Origin: Panaeolus papilionaceus
Taxonomy: Eukaryota; Basidiomycota; Agaricomycetes; Agaricales
NCBI GenBank assembly: GCA_015501605.1
Contig: JADNRZ010000059.1
Location: 1 to 49,373 of the forward strand
Direction: 5' to 3'
Length of the DNA stretch: 49,373 bases
The notes under the pieces are model-generated. The model was given only the letters and a program-made list of their open reading frames with translations, did not search any database and was not told the origin of the DNA. Positions 30,272-41,285 of this stretch are shown here, piece by piece (the stretch's first letter is position 1; the number at the start of each line of letters is the position of its first letter). The translations under genes and the position numbers were made by a program.

Positions 30272-31190
30272 AGTCTCGATAGCTCCTGTGGAAGAGGAAT
30301 GTGCCCTCTGGTGAGGAATGTAATAGACAGAAGATGTCGCGAGCGTAGTACAAAATAACAAGGGGATTCCCAAGCGAGGGAATGAAATGTGTGAAGTAGT
30401 GAGGGAAGGTGCAGGCTCGAGAGGGCTCAGCTCGGCTCATGATGCTCAAAGTTGTCGCGCGTTCAGACAGAGATAAAGTGGGCAAAAAGCAGAGATAAAA
30501 TTGAGATTGAGAGGGGGTGTTGTTTATATGAGAGAAAATGAGAGAAGTAACTAGTACTGGACACGCACGTGCTCTCGCGCTGCCCAGGCTCGCTAAACAT
30601 ACGGATTGGAAATGTATTTACACTATGTAATTGTCCGTGTTGTGGTAATAAAATAGAATGAGTCTCCTAGCGTTCGCTGCTGCCAGTCACTCCTCTTGAC
30701 ATCGCCGGCTCAACGCGTCACTGAGCTGAGTTGTCCAGGCTCGAGTGGGTCGTCAATCCACTTGCTGCAGGAGGGGAGCGCGATGAGAGGGGAGGGAGTT
30801 GGGAGTTTTGAATGATAGGAGATAGTGAACGTGAAATGGAGGGGAATGATGGGGGTTATAAAGAAAGCGGGTATATCGAAGGTGAAGAGTATCTACGGAA
30901 TAGGAGTCTCCCAAGCGCGATAGCGGAGGGAGGGGTGGAAGATGTAAAAATAAAAATAGAAACAAGTACTAACCCTACGCCCTTATACCCGTCTCGATTC
31001 CGTTCTTGAGGTCTCGTTTGTATTGGTGGAGTTGTTGAGGTGTAACGAGTGGTGGAGGTGGTGAGGAGTAGAAGTGATCGTGTTCCTGTTTGGGATGTGA
31101 GGGGTCGCGCGTGCGTGATGCGCTGATGCGCGGTTGAGCGCGCTGCGTGATTAGTGGTACGAGCGTTGGGCCCGTTTGATGAAGAGGCGA
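30272..31190 (-). repeat. Putative 5' LTR and leader of the gypsy element
   Basis: The stretch upstream of gag has no gene. On the minus strand it has a CATATAAAC box near 30520 and ends before TGATAGCAGA (30258-30272), which resembles the common TGGTAGCAGAG-type primer binding site with one change. A TGTTCGCC near 31190 may be the LTR start. Only one LTR is in the window, so neither border can be confirmed. Confidence 0.4.
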
Positions 31191-31282
31191 ACATTTAAGA
31201 TAAAATGAAGGAAGTAAAAGAATGGCAAAATAAATGTATTAAATGAATGGCTTACATGAGCGACTCAAGTATCTATTCCACA

Positions 31283-31740
31283 CCGTGTGGAGAAGATGCA
31301 CAAGAAAATGGAAAATCACAATACACTGCGGCAGTGGATATTAGTGAACTGAAAAATTGTGCTCAGCCATTTCCGCAGCAGTGCTCATCTTGAAAAATGT
31401 TGTCACCCTGCAACGTGTTTCCACGGCAGGATAGTTTGTTTGCGACACAAAGGAAACCTCATCTGCAGGACTGATTAAACAATGGATAACCATTGTAGCT
31501 GTGATATTCCGCGGATATCGAACAAGGGTCTTCGAAAAACAATGGTTCCGTGGAATTGCTCCAGAAGAAAATGTAATGAATGAAAGTAAGAATGGCCTGC
31601 GGCGCTGGACGGTATTCAACTAAAACATGTGCCCAGCCGTTTCCGCGGCAGAAGTGATCCTGAATTATATTGCTATGTTGCGATGGATATCGTGTTTGCA
31701 GTCACACTGCCACAATCATTCAGTATCCGCAGCTGTGACG
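31283..31740 (+). repeat. Element B, left inverted repeat with internal duplication
   Basis: It pairs with 48290-48708. Inside, a unit starting near AACTGAAAAATTGTGCTCAGCC (31351) returns in altered form near 31619 (AACTAAAACATGTGCCCAGCC), so the terminal region was once duplicated. CCGCGG occurs intact only near 31510 and 31649. Other copies read CCGTGG, CCACGG or CCGCAG. Confidence 0.7.
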
Positions 31741-31905
31741 CCAGGTGAAAATAGAGATGACATATGCATCATGTGATCCACGGAGAGTCACAACGTGTTC
31801 ATGGTGGCTGGGCATCCGCAGAATTCTTTGTCAGCTTAGACACGTCAGAACGTGTACCCACCTCCAACTTGATCCTTTCTTTTGCACACCATCAAACACA
31901 ATCCC

Positions 31906-34464
31906 ATGGACACCAAACTTTCCACCCTCAAAGGATATCTGGTAGCCTTGCACAATTTACCGGAGCTGAAGCAGCTCTCCGTGCTCCGCCAACACTACAG
32001 CGAAATGGTATGTGGCTCAGTCGATGAATCACTTACATTTTCTTATGATTTTTGGATCTATTGAAAGTATCAAGCCATTGCAGATGTTGGTGCCAACAAA
32101 GCCTTGCTACCTAAATTATCACAATGGCCCCTCAACACTGTTTTTCGCATTGTGAGGGAAGCATCCAAGAACCCAACACTTACAAGTTTATCGCCGGGGT
32201 TTTCCTTGAACCAGCTTATCGATGAGCTACAACCAACAGTGATTGTATTGGATGAAGAAATGCTTGCGGAGAAAGACCACAACCTAGAGGACCAGAACAT
32301 GGATGAACCCGCAGCACCAGCTGCACAAATGTCGAGGTTGGATCAGGCAGCGTTGGAGCAGGCTCGACGGAACGAGCGGTTGAGGGAGGAAGCAGAAGCT
32401 CAGAAGCAGAAACCAGAGGGCAAACCTGCTAGGAAGAACACAGGATGTAATGAGGAGGGAGAGGGAAAGGTAGTGGAGGGTGGAAAGCGGAAGACACAAG
32501 GACAGCCAACTTGTGTCGGTGATGATGGAGTCGAACGACATGGGAAGCCTGCCACAGGGGCTGAGGAGTCAAATGGGGAACCTGATGTGCCAGCAGTCCC
32601 CACTGGCCGCAGCGACAAATCAAGGGGAAAGGGTAAAGCAACCACGGAAGAATTGGAAAAGCAGATGCAAGAGGCAAAGGCCAGGGTAATCCGTCCGCCG
32701 CTGCGCTCTGAAGATGAAGAGGACAAAGATTTTGCCGACCAGTTGGCCAAGATCCGGAACCTTCAATGTCGAGCATGTGGAGAAGGTACATCCAAACAGG
32801 TTGCATCATCCGAAAGTGGGGAGGATAGGATGGAAGAGGTGGTTGAGCAAGCGGAGGAGAACATTGACGACAAGGAGGAAGACAACAAGGAAGAGGAAGA
32901 GCAAAAGCAACAGGGTGACGAAGATGATGACGAAGCAGCCGAGGAGAGAGCGTCCACAGAGGCAGAAGAACAGCCCTCGGACAAGGAAGGACCCGCCGCG
33001 GCAGGTGTTACACTGGGCAGCGTCGTAATTCCCACAGGCGCCCACATAGCCCCTCCTCCTGCTGATGGGACCGTTAAGGGATGGGTGGATAAGATTGCGT
33101 CTCTTGAGGTCCACATTCCACCATGTACCAGGTGTCGAAATAACGGTAACACGTGCTACAAGAAGTGGATTGATGGTCCTGTGCAGGGAATGTGTCATTA
33201 CTGCAGCCACTGTCACATTTCCTGCAACCTCAGTATAAAGCGGATCTCGAAAAGTTCCAAGGAACCCAAGGAAGCGAAAGCGCCAAAGGGATCAAAACCC
33301 AGGGAGAAAAAGCCCGCAGCCGCAGGTAAGGACAAAAGCAAGAAGTCCCGTAGCGCGGCGATGAAAGGTAAGTACTCATTCAATAGATGAATTCTGACGT
33401 TGCTGATATGAAACTATGATTAGATTTAGCAGCACGTCTGTCACAAGCTCACGGAGAAGCTTGAAGTGCGAATTTCGGATTTAGAGGGTGGATCTCTCGT
33501 TGAGTCGCTGCACACAACCCACGTCGTACGGAAGGATCTCGAACAGGCCACAGACAGGAACTTCATGGAAATTGCGAGGGCCTACGAAGAATTGCGCATG
33601 GCCCACAATGAGCTTCAAGGGCACGTTCTTGCCCTTGGACACACTGACCAATTCCTCTTCAACAAGTCAATGGGGATGCGCTCGCATCTTCCTATGGAGT
33701 GGTGGGGCGCAGATCCGAAGGTGAAACCAACTCAGCTCAATCTCAGAGATTCTGCAGGGGAGCCCATTCATCACCGCCTTGCAAATCCCATACTTGGATT
33801 CGCCAAGTATTCTCTTTCTCCTCAAGGTACTGTAATAAACCACGATGGCCCTTGGCCTGAACAATACGGAACGGGGTTCCTACCTGCTAGAACGGGGGAG
33901 ATGTTTGCGGTTCAGCGGTTGAACCCTAAGTGTCCAGCGACGGCCACCCCAGAACAGATAGCTCAGTCCCTGGCGGAATATCGAACCTGAAATCCGACCG
34001 TGGCAAGCGCAAGCAGACACTGTAGTCCCCAAGTGCAAAGTGCATTAAATTCGGCAGGACATCGTGTCTCCCAGAACATTGCGGCTCCCCCTACTGGTCC
34101 TCCAGTTGCAGCTCCCCCTACTCATCCTTCTGTTGCAGCTCCCTGTACTCGTTCTCCAGCGCCTTGTCAGGGTTTCCCTGTCGAACCGATGATGCCAACC
34201 CCATTGCAATCCATAAAAAACCCTCAGTTGGCACCCTCGATCAGCACCGAATTGGGTTCCAAGAAAGGACCAAGAGCGCAATCATCAACAAGGAAGGAAA
34301 CAGTTACGACTGATGCGGACACCGCCACAGACAAGTCTGAACCTATGGATGTTGATCAACCACCCTCCGTTCTGGTGGACAGGACTCGTGCGAGGAAACG
34401 TGCTGCTCAGGCCGCAGCGACAGGTCCTAAAAAGGGTCGAGGCCGCAGCAGAGGGGGAGCTTAG
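31906..34464 (+). CDS. Element B gene 1: Zn-cluster and coiled-coil protein, probably damaged
   Basis: Exons 31906-32007 and 32068-33367 join in frame (SEM to YQAIADVG). A third exon, about 33430-33990, continues with VRISDLEGG, but I find no acceptor that keeps frame, so a 1-nt indel is possible. A TGA at 33988-33990 is followed in the same frame by an open stretch to 34464. This stretch has proline-rich PP(T/S) repeats and the end RKRAAQAAATGPKKGRGR, so TGA may be a CpG-derived stop. The protein has a charged coiled-coil (LEQARRNERLREE), acidic tracts and a cysteine cluster CTRCRNNGNTC...CHYCSHCHISC at about residue 400, then a lysine-rich segment and a helical part with HNELQGHVLALGH. I do not know the function. 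The cluster suggests DNA binding. Confidence 0.55.
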
Positions 34465-34710
34465 GGCATGATATCTCATTCATACTGTACACATATTTTG
34501 GATATTTTTTGGACTTTCGTTGAAGACCCGATACAGTTTATTTTGGACTTTTGATTCATATTTTGATAGTTTTTCTACCTTTTGGACACTTGTTATTTAT
34601 CTGGTTGTGTTTTGTTGTGGGACATTTTATTTGATTGACACTTGTTGAATGGCAGTTTGAATGGATGATATATGAATTCAGGAGGAAAGTAATGAACTGA
34701 AGCAATTGGG

Positions 34711-36877
34711 TCACAAGTTATGGGTACTTGGAATGTTACTGAGAATGACAGGCACTTTGCTCAGAGTCCTGTGAGTGCGACGACCCTGCGGAGGCTCAAT
34801 CGATGTTGTATCAGCTGTTTTCTCGCTTCTGCGGATAGAAAGCACCTCCTTGTTTGTGACGGGAGATGATGCATCCACTGTGGCGGTCAATTCCTTCCCT
34901 TTAACCTTTCTAGGTCGTTTCGCACTCTCAATGGGTGTAATGAGATGGCTCTTTGCGCCCAACATTCTGGCTGGAGTGAAAGGCTCTTTTTCAGGATCAT
35001 CTCCTTCCTTCTGCATTGCTATGACTTCAGTGGCTGATGTTTCAGTTGTTGTTGGGAGATGACTCCCCGCGGTCATCATGACTCTGAGATCATTTGTTGT
35101 ATTTCCCGCGGCGCTGTTCGATGATAAAGGAGGTGTATCTTGTGGCTTTTTCATGGCGTGAGGAGTCAGGTTCACAAGCTCCTGTGAGCTGAGCAGATTC
35201 GGAGAGTTGATTGGCAGTCCAGGATATCGGGATGGAAATGCACCACTTGGGTTATCATCCCCTTTGTGAGCTTTGCTGTGGGTATGGAGAAATCGGAAAG
35301 AGTGCTGTGGTCCGAAGTAATCTTGACATGCAGTAACATGTTCAAAGAACGTATTAATGGTCCCTTGACTTGTGTTTTGGGCATCCTTCAACTTCCCAAT
35401 GACGCTTGGTGTTACATATGCCTCATGGAAAAACTTATATGGATGGTCGTTGAGCGCTTTCCATGGAACAGGTGTTTGATCGCCGTGTCCGCCGCGGGCT
35501 AAATCTGGACACCCAAATTAAAAAGTCCGAGATAGTCAGTAAAAGGAGTACTTGTATATCAATGTACTCACCGTAGTGGGCTTTCATAAACTTAGCATAG
35601 TACTTGTTTTGTAACCGTTTGTTGAGATTTGATGGCCATGGTGATGGTAAAATAGGAAAACCTTCTTCGGTGATCTTCACAGTGCCATCCATTGCACCGT
35701 CTCGGAGCTGACTTGCTACGAGGCGATAACGAGCTAAACGTTCTGTCTCGGACTCCGCCGTTGAAGCGGACGCTGCGAAGTTGCTGGTTGCTGCTGCGGC
35801 GTCGCTGCATCCCTCTGCTGTATCTTGTTGTGATTGATTCTTCGGAGTGACTGAGATACAAATTTTTATTGACAATAGTTTCTGTACGTATTTTTCAAAG
35901 ACATTTGCCAAGTTGTTCAACTCGTTAGGGAATGTATCTTTGAAGGATTTTGTGTTCATGCCTAAAAGTTCCCTGGCATACTTGTGGCTACAGGTCATCA
36001 ACTCCATGTCCGCCGCACCGGATCATGAGAAAAACGTACAATTGAATATGACTTTGACCCTCTTGATCCATGAAGACCGACACTTGTATGGACAGAGTTC
36101 CCATCTCTACGTACTGTAAATGAGCTGCCTGCTGCATGCGTTGGTTGCATCGTTTCATGTAGATCCTGTCATTGTAGCGCGAATGAGTAGCTTCTTCAAA
36201 TGCAGTATTTAACAATGCATACCGTTCCTTGACTTCAGGTGTGTACCCAACAATCTTTGCTTCTTCAATCTTGTCCTCCAAGTCCTGAAGCTCTTCGTCG
36301 TTCATATTCTGCAAAATATTCCTCACTGCTTGATGGCAGTGCTTTGATATCAACCCCGTCGTCAAGTCTTCATCTTCTTCCAACATTCCACGGATTTCAG
36401 TGATTGCTGCCTTCCGCTGAGTATTATAGATGTAGTTTGATCTTGTTATTCTCAGGGACGGGGCCTTGAGCAGAGCTGTTGCAATCACTGAGCGCCAGTT
36501 TTTGTGAACATAATTTTTGATCAACTGCAAGCGCCTGCGGTCACTGTCAGACAAGCTTTCAAGTTTATGTTTTTGAGATTACTGACCTCATCCCATTTCT
36601 CAACTATCCCATCAGGTTCCACAATACAGTCAATCAATCCTTTTTCTCTCCAATAGGCTTGTAGTCTAGGATTGACATGGTTCTCGATGTACTGTTGCCG
36701 ACCCAGATAGTTCTTTCCAGGCATTGAGCGATAAGCACCCTTCAAGTCATGTATAAGCTTGTGCTCCTCAACGCTGAAGTGTTTGGCATCGCGACGTGGT
36801 TTTCTGCGCTTGGGTTTCCCACTTAGGGGTTTGATTGGTGTTTTCTTGCGAAGTGGTGAGGTTGAAAGTCGTGACAT
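34711..36877 (-). CDS. Element B gene 2: unknown cargo protein with HMG-like basic start
   Basis: Four to five exons: about 36877-36580, 36550-36030, 36000-35570 and 35510-34711. Exact junctions were not fixed. The start MSRLSTSPLRKK is very basic, followed by KHFSVEEHKLIHDLKGAYR. The middle is helical and charged (EELQDLEDKIEEAKIVGY, YNDRIYMKRCNQRM). Then come LLGMNTKSFKDTFPNELNNLA, a region ending PWPSNLNKRLQNKYYAKFMKA, and a Ser/Thr-rich tail with GRRTHRTLSKVP. The general plan recalls the N-terminal module of the gene at 25999 in element A, but I cannot show homology by eye. It is divergent from the KDZ gene, 168 bp start to start. Confidence 0.5.
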
Positions 36878-37920
36878 GGGAATAAGAAGGGTATCTTGTG
36901 CGAACGAGCTGCACCCACCTTATCTATCATATTGTAGCCATCTATGATTGGGTGGGTATAGGGTGGTCATTGATATATTTAGATGCTAGATATTACCCAT
37001 CTATGGAATGTGAGGTTCTCTTTCTGTCTAACTGTCATCTACACAATGGACACCCTTCAAGATGCTCCAGATCCCCACAAAAAGCCTCGCAAGACAAGAG
37101 CAAAGCCAAAGCCCAAACCTTCAACAGGACCTCAATTGAGGAAAACGATGACAAAGATGAATGCAGATGGCTCTCAATCAGCAGTCACACAGCCTGTAGA
37201 TTTCACCAGATGTCAGTTAGAGATGCAGGAGGAACAAAAGCGTGCACCCAAGAGGAAGCTTGAAGATGTTCTGAATGAGTTAGATGAGAGTTACGAGGTA
37301 GGGACCACTTTCTCTGCGTTACCTTCTGGCAGACAGGCAAGGCATGATTCTGCTACTGCAGGCCCAAGCACCATCCCTACAATGGGTTATTATGGAACAC
37401 ATGAAAATAGTCCGATGTTTGACATGGTAAGTCACTGGCCATTTCGCCAACTCAATATGGATGCCTTTGAGCTGCAGTTTGCCCAAGGACATGTGCCGTT
37501 GGGGTTTGAGCTCGATCGAGCACCGATGCCCACAGCTGCGGATGACGAATCCAAGGAGGCGGATACTATGCATTTTGCTGATGAAAGGCCTGAGGAGCGA
37601 GAATTGGGGACCACAAACCAGGTATGTGTCCCCCACATCATTTTGTGCTCAGAAGATATTCTTGCGTCAATCGTTGCGAGACCAGGAGTATGTAGGTAGG
37701 AGGAGTTGGGGAGTGGGATCGGGAAGTGGTTGTGAGACCAGTTTCCCGACCCAGTGTGAGAGCCGAGGATGTGGACGGATGCGCCCCCAACGCGGGAAGA
37801 AGACCGCCCAGCCGTCGACCAACCACGGCTCGCCCCAACGGCGGGAATGACCGCGTACATAAATGAGAAGGGTAAGAGGAGGGTAAATGAATGAAATAGT
37901 GACAAAGAGGGTATGAATCC

Positions 37921-39000
37921 TCATGAATGGTGTGAATTCCGAGGGTGAGGTTTGGATTTGTGAGTTTTGCGACGCGGACGAGAAGGTGTTTGTGCAGGGG
38001 CGATCCTGTCCAAGTGTCGCCAGTAGCGCAGGAATGAGTCGGATGACCATCGTCCCATGGTCTTGACCACGTCTGGAGGAATGCCGGAGGCTAGTAGCTT
38101 GGAAGTTCCTCCAATGCGGAAGCTGTGGCCGGTGATACGGGGGTAACCCAGGGGGGACCAGATTGCATTGCATCTCGCAAGGAATCGCCTCTTCGATAGG
38201 ACTGTTGGTTTGGAGTGTGACGAGGATATGTAATTGAAGAGGTTGGAACTGCGAGGGAGATTGTTGATAGCGAGGTGATGTTGCAGGAGAGGTAGAGGAT
38301 TCGTTGCGTGGTCTTGTTTGAGAATCATAATGGTCTGACCACGGCGATTTGTTTTGGTACAGGGTAGTTGTAACTCGTAAGAATGGGTGTTGGCGCGTCT
38401 TGATGCTGATCGTGTGAGGTGTTCTCGGGTCGGAATTGAAGAAATGGGTCCGGAAGAGCTACTGGGGAGGAGCTCTCCGAGGCGACACTGGCCCCAGAAC
38501 GCTGTGCAAGCACATGCTGCAACAGATGCATCTAGCAGGACGTCCAGGTCTAGATTTCGTAAGAGGTGCTTGAGCATGGTGGTTGTGATTGGCAAGCGCA
38601 GTAGACATGCAGTAGAGGGGGGGGCTTTGAATGCAACACCATTCAGTACTTTGGTGAGGCGAGGTGAGGCGTGCCATGGGAGGTTGTGTATGTGGTGGTA
38701 GGCTTTGAGGGCACTGATGTGGTGTCTGGCTGTTCCACCAGAGAACCTCCCAATGTGGGATGCAGCGTAAGCCAGGAGGATGACTTCGTGTGCTGGGAAG
38801 CGCAAGTTTGGAGGTACAGCGCGTTCATCACAGAACGTGGAGTAATGTTGCACTGATCGTGAGTGTGAGTCCAGAGTAGAGGAGGCGTAGCATTTGTTCA
38901 GTGCAAGCAGTATGTTTTCATGGTCTGAGGCAGGTAGGGAATAGGATGAGCCTAAAGACAGTGATTTCGAGAGGGATCGGTTCATTTGGTGACGTGTCAA
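37921..39000 (-). CDS. DIRS tyrosine recombinase
   Basis: The 359-aa frame has the catalytic set of a tyrosine recombinase: Arg in GQCRLGELLP (about 170), a Lys candidate in TKTNRRGQ (about 215), HSFRIGG (His-x-x-Arg, about 295), then GRWSSDSFLRYWR with the nucleophilic Tyr (about 325). The N-terminal SAM-like part (LDSHSRSVQHYSTFC...) is that of phage-type integrases. The basic tail is PRRKTHKSK. It should integrate the circular cDNA of the element. The start is chosen at the first Met. It lies 236 bp after the RT frame, so it may be made from an overlapping or spliced message. Confidence 0.9.
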   Translation of the reverse strand: MTRHQMNRSLSKSLSLGSSYSLPASDHENILLALNKCYASSTLDSHSRSVQHYSTFCDERAVPPNLRFPAHEVILLAYAASHIGRFSGGTARHHISALKAYHHIHNLPWHASPRLTKVLNGVAFKAPPSTACLLRLPITTTMLKHLLRNLDLDVLLDASVAACACTAFWGQCRLGELLPSSSSGPISSIPTREHLTRSASRRANTHSYELQLPCTKTNRRGQTIMILKQDHATNPLPLLQHHLAINNLPRSSNLFNYISSSHSKPTVLSKRRFLARCNAIWSPLGYPRITGHSFRIGGTSKLLASGIPPDVVKTMGRWSSDSFLRYWRHLDRIAPAQTPSRPRRKTHKSKPHPRNSHHS

Positions 39001-39236
39001 TTGAGAGCGGGGTTCTGACTGTGTTGCTCCGTGTGACTCACGGTTGAAGTATGTGTTGACAGGAATAAAGGGTGTTATTAGGTATGTAAAGAATGACTAG
39101 GTTTGAGCAAGAGAAACTAGGTATTACTGGAGGGACTAGTGATGAGCAGGTGGACGTGTTAAAGAAAGGATGGTGGATGTCTGGAAAAGGAAGGTGTGAT
39201 GTGAACGACGTTGATGGAAATGATTCTAAATAATAC

Positions 39237-41285
39237 TCAAGTCGACATTTTTGTATCAATAAGGCTCGAGACGTCAGCAGGAATGTCTAAAATTAAGGAT
39301 GATCTTGGTAGATTAGGAATGGTTTCACCCCGAGAGGGGGGGTCAGCTAAGTTGGTAGCCGAGGGAACATATTTGAAGGTAATCCATATTGAGTGTATTG
39401 TTAGGATGTGGTTTATGCGTTGTAGGACGGTGTTCTGCTCAGCACTTCGTGAGCGGCCTTTCTGGAAGGCAAGGATGACACCTTGATTATCGGAGTGGAT
39501 GAGGAAATGGGTATTTTGGTGGCCACGCGCAACAGCAAGGGTAAGTCCAAGTTCAACTGCGACAAACTCTGCCCAGCCAATGGTCTTGCCCCCTTGTTTC
39601 CACCCGTCTCGTAGTTTCCAAGCGTCCCAGGTATCATCAAAAATGACACCGATACCCCAGCTTGTGGAGGCATCAACCCAGAATGGTATGGTTGACTGTG
39701 GTGGTGGCTTGGATAATATTGAGCCAGCAAACGTGTTAGATAGGGTCTCTAACCACCATGCCACGTCATTCAGGAGGGTTGTGTTGGGTTTTCTGCAGGT
39801 ATGGATGGAAGAGGTGCCATTGAAGGATGCTATGAAGCGAGTGAGAGCTGAGAGGCGGGAGCGGCCATCTGGGATGGCTAACGTGCAGTGTAATAGGGTA
39901 CCTAGTAGGTTCTCGGCGTCTCGGTGAGTAAAGGATGAATTTGACGTCCAAAGGGCGAGTTTGGCTCGGTATTTTTCCTTCTTTTCAACTGGGATCTCGA
40001 CAGACTTGTTGGCGATGTTCCAGAAGAAGCCTAGATACTTGAAGGTGTTGGAAAAGGGTTGGGTCTTGGAGAGTTTCCATGGCCACCCGAGTTGTTCTCC
40101 CAGTTGATAGATGTCTTGGAGAGAATAAGAGGATGAAAAGTTTGCGAAGTGGGCTGTGAGTAGAGGAATGAGGAAGAAAAGGAAATCATCAACCCAGTTT
40201 AGTGAGGGTCCAATTCCTTTTGAGCGAGCGATGACGGAAAAGGCATCGGCAAGGCGACCAAAAATGAATCCTGAACTACTGGCACCAAAAGGGGCACAGT
40301 GGTCGATGTAACATAGACCGTCCCAGTTTATAACGAAGTTTCGCATTTGGGATGGATGGATGGGACACCTGCGAAATGCAGAGTCCACATCAAGGGTTGC
40401 TGCTAGGGTGCCTTCAGGAACGTTGAGGATAATCTCGACCACTTGTTGGAAGCTCCCCCAGTTGCATGAGAGTGACTCAGTGTCGATTGAGCTATTGACA
40501 GAGCTGATAAGGGGGTCATTGCGTGGGTATGAGAAGTCCTGTATTAAACGGAAATCCAAGCCGCTGGCTTTTGGAACGAGACCTAAGGGTGAAGTGCGGA
40601 ATGGCCCAATGAGAGCCTCCAGACAGCTAGGGTGGAAGGGACCTGTGTACCGTCGCTCAGATAATTCTTGGTAGATGCTGTTAATTATGGTGTCGGGGTG
40701 TAAGGTAGCGGAGGAATGATTAGGTGGTATGTAGGATATAGATGGGAGGGCTGATGTCGTTCCCATGTCAAAACCGTGGCGGATGCCAAATGGTATGTCA
40801 GAAAATTCGTCGAGGGAGTTTGCAAGGCGGAGAGCTTCTTCCCATGCGTCAGCAATTAATGGGGTGACGATAGGGAATAAGGAGTGGGTAGGTGACAGGC
40901 TAGACAACGTGGCAGCACTGGGCGTTGTGCTTTTCAGTGCCGCATAGGGTACAGGCGTGTCGCTTGGTGCAATTATCCAGGTTTGCACAGCGCTGATGTT
41001 GCCCGTTCCAGGAGTAACAGTAGACGTTGCCGTCTGTGTCTCGTCTGGTTCCGTTAGGGTAGGGTTTTGATAGGAATATGGGGTCAGATTTGTTGAAGAG
41101 GGATGTAGCGTAGCATTTTGTTGGTGGGTGATAGACGGAGCCACAGACGAAACAGCGGTAGCCTTGATCGGTTTTGGTATTTTGGTTGTTCCGAAAGCGG
41201 TGGTTTTGACTCTGAGAGTTGGGAATGTTGTTGGGGTTGGGGTGACGTGTGTAGGGGGTGCTCCGAGAGTTTCTATTGGTAGCAA
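39237..41285 (-). CDS. DIRS reverse transcriptase and RNase H
   Basis: The 682-aa frame starts within the gag frame and overlaps it by about 386 bp in another frame. The RT shows FRTSPLGLVPK, RLIQDFSYPRNDP, the first Asp in TLDVDSAFRRCPI, PFGASSSGFIFGRLADA and the pair in LNWVDDFLFF. RNase H follows with Asp in FWVDASTSWGIG, Glu in GWAEFVAVELGL, Asp in IHSDNQGV and the final Asp in ATNLADPPSRG. The first about 180 residues are Thr/Pro-rich linker and may not be translated from the listed Met. Order and overlap fit DIRS pol. Confidence 0.9.
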   Translation of the reverse strand: MLPIETLGAPPTHVTPTPTTFPTLRVKTTAFGTTKIPKPIKATAVSSVAPSITHQQNATLHPSSTNLTPYSYQNPTLTEPDETQTATSTVTPGTGNISAVQTWIIAPSDTPVPYAALKSTTPSAATLSSLSPTHSLFPIVTPLIADAWEEALRLANSLDEFSDIPFGIRHGFDMGTTSALPSISYIPPNHSSATLHPDTIINSIYQELSERRYTGPFHPSCLEALIGPFRTSPLGLVPKASGLDFRLIQDFSYPRNDPLISSVNSSIDTESLSCNWGSFQQVVEIILNVPEGTLAATLDVDSAFRRCPIHPSQMRNFVINWDGLCYIDHCAPFGASSSGFIFGRLADAFSVIARSKGIGPSLNWVDDFLFFLIPLLTAHFANFSSSYSLQDIYQLGEQLGWPWKLSKTQPFSNTFKYLGFFWNIANKSVEIPVEKKEKYRAKLALWTSNSSFTHRDAENLLGTLLHCTLAIPDGRSRLSALTRFIASFNGTSSIHTCRKPNTTLLNDVAWWLETLSNTFAGSILSKPPPQSTIPFWVDASTSWGIGVIFDDTWDAWKLRDGWKQGGKTIGWAEFVAVELGLTLAVARGHQNTHFLIHSDNQGVILAFQKGRSRSAEQNTVLQRINHILTIHSIWITFKYVPSATNLADPPSRGETIPNLPRSSLILDIPADVSSLIDTKMST

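Noticed and set aside
30856..31194. 112-codon Thr-rich frame on the minus strand
   Set aside because: It lies in the putative LTR, with low complexity and no domain.
31341..31619. Frames at 31341-31619 (minus) and 48415-48627 (plus) with the same start, MNTVQRR
   Set aside because: They are the two inverted ends of element B. The frames diverge quickly and are not genes.
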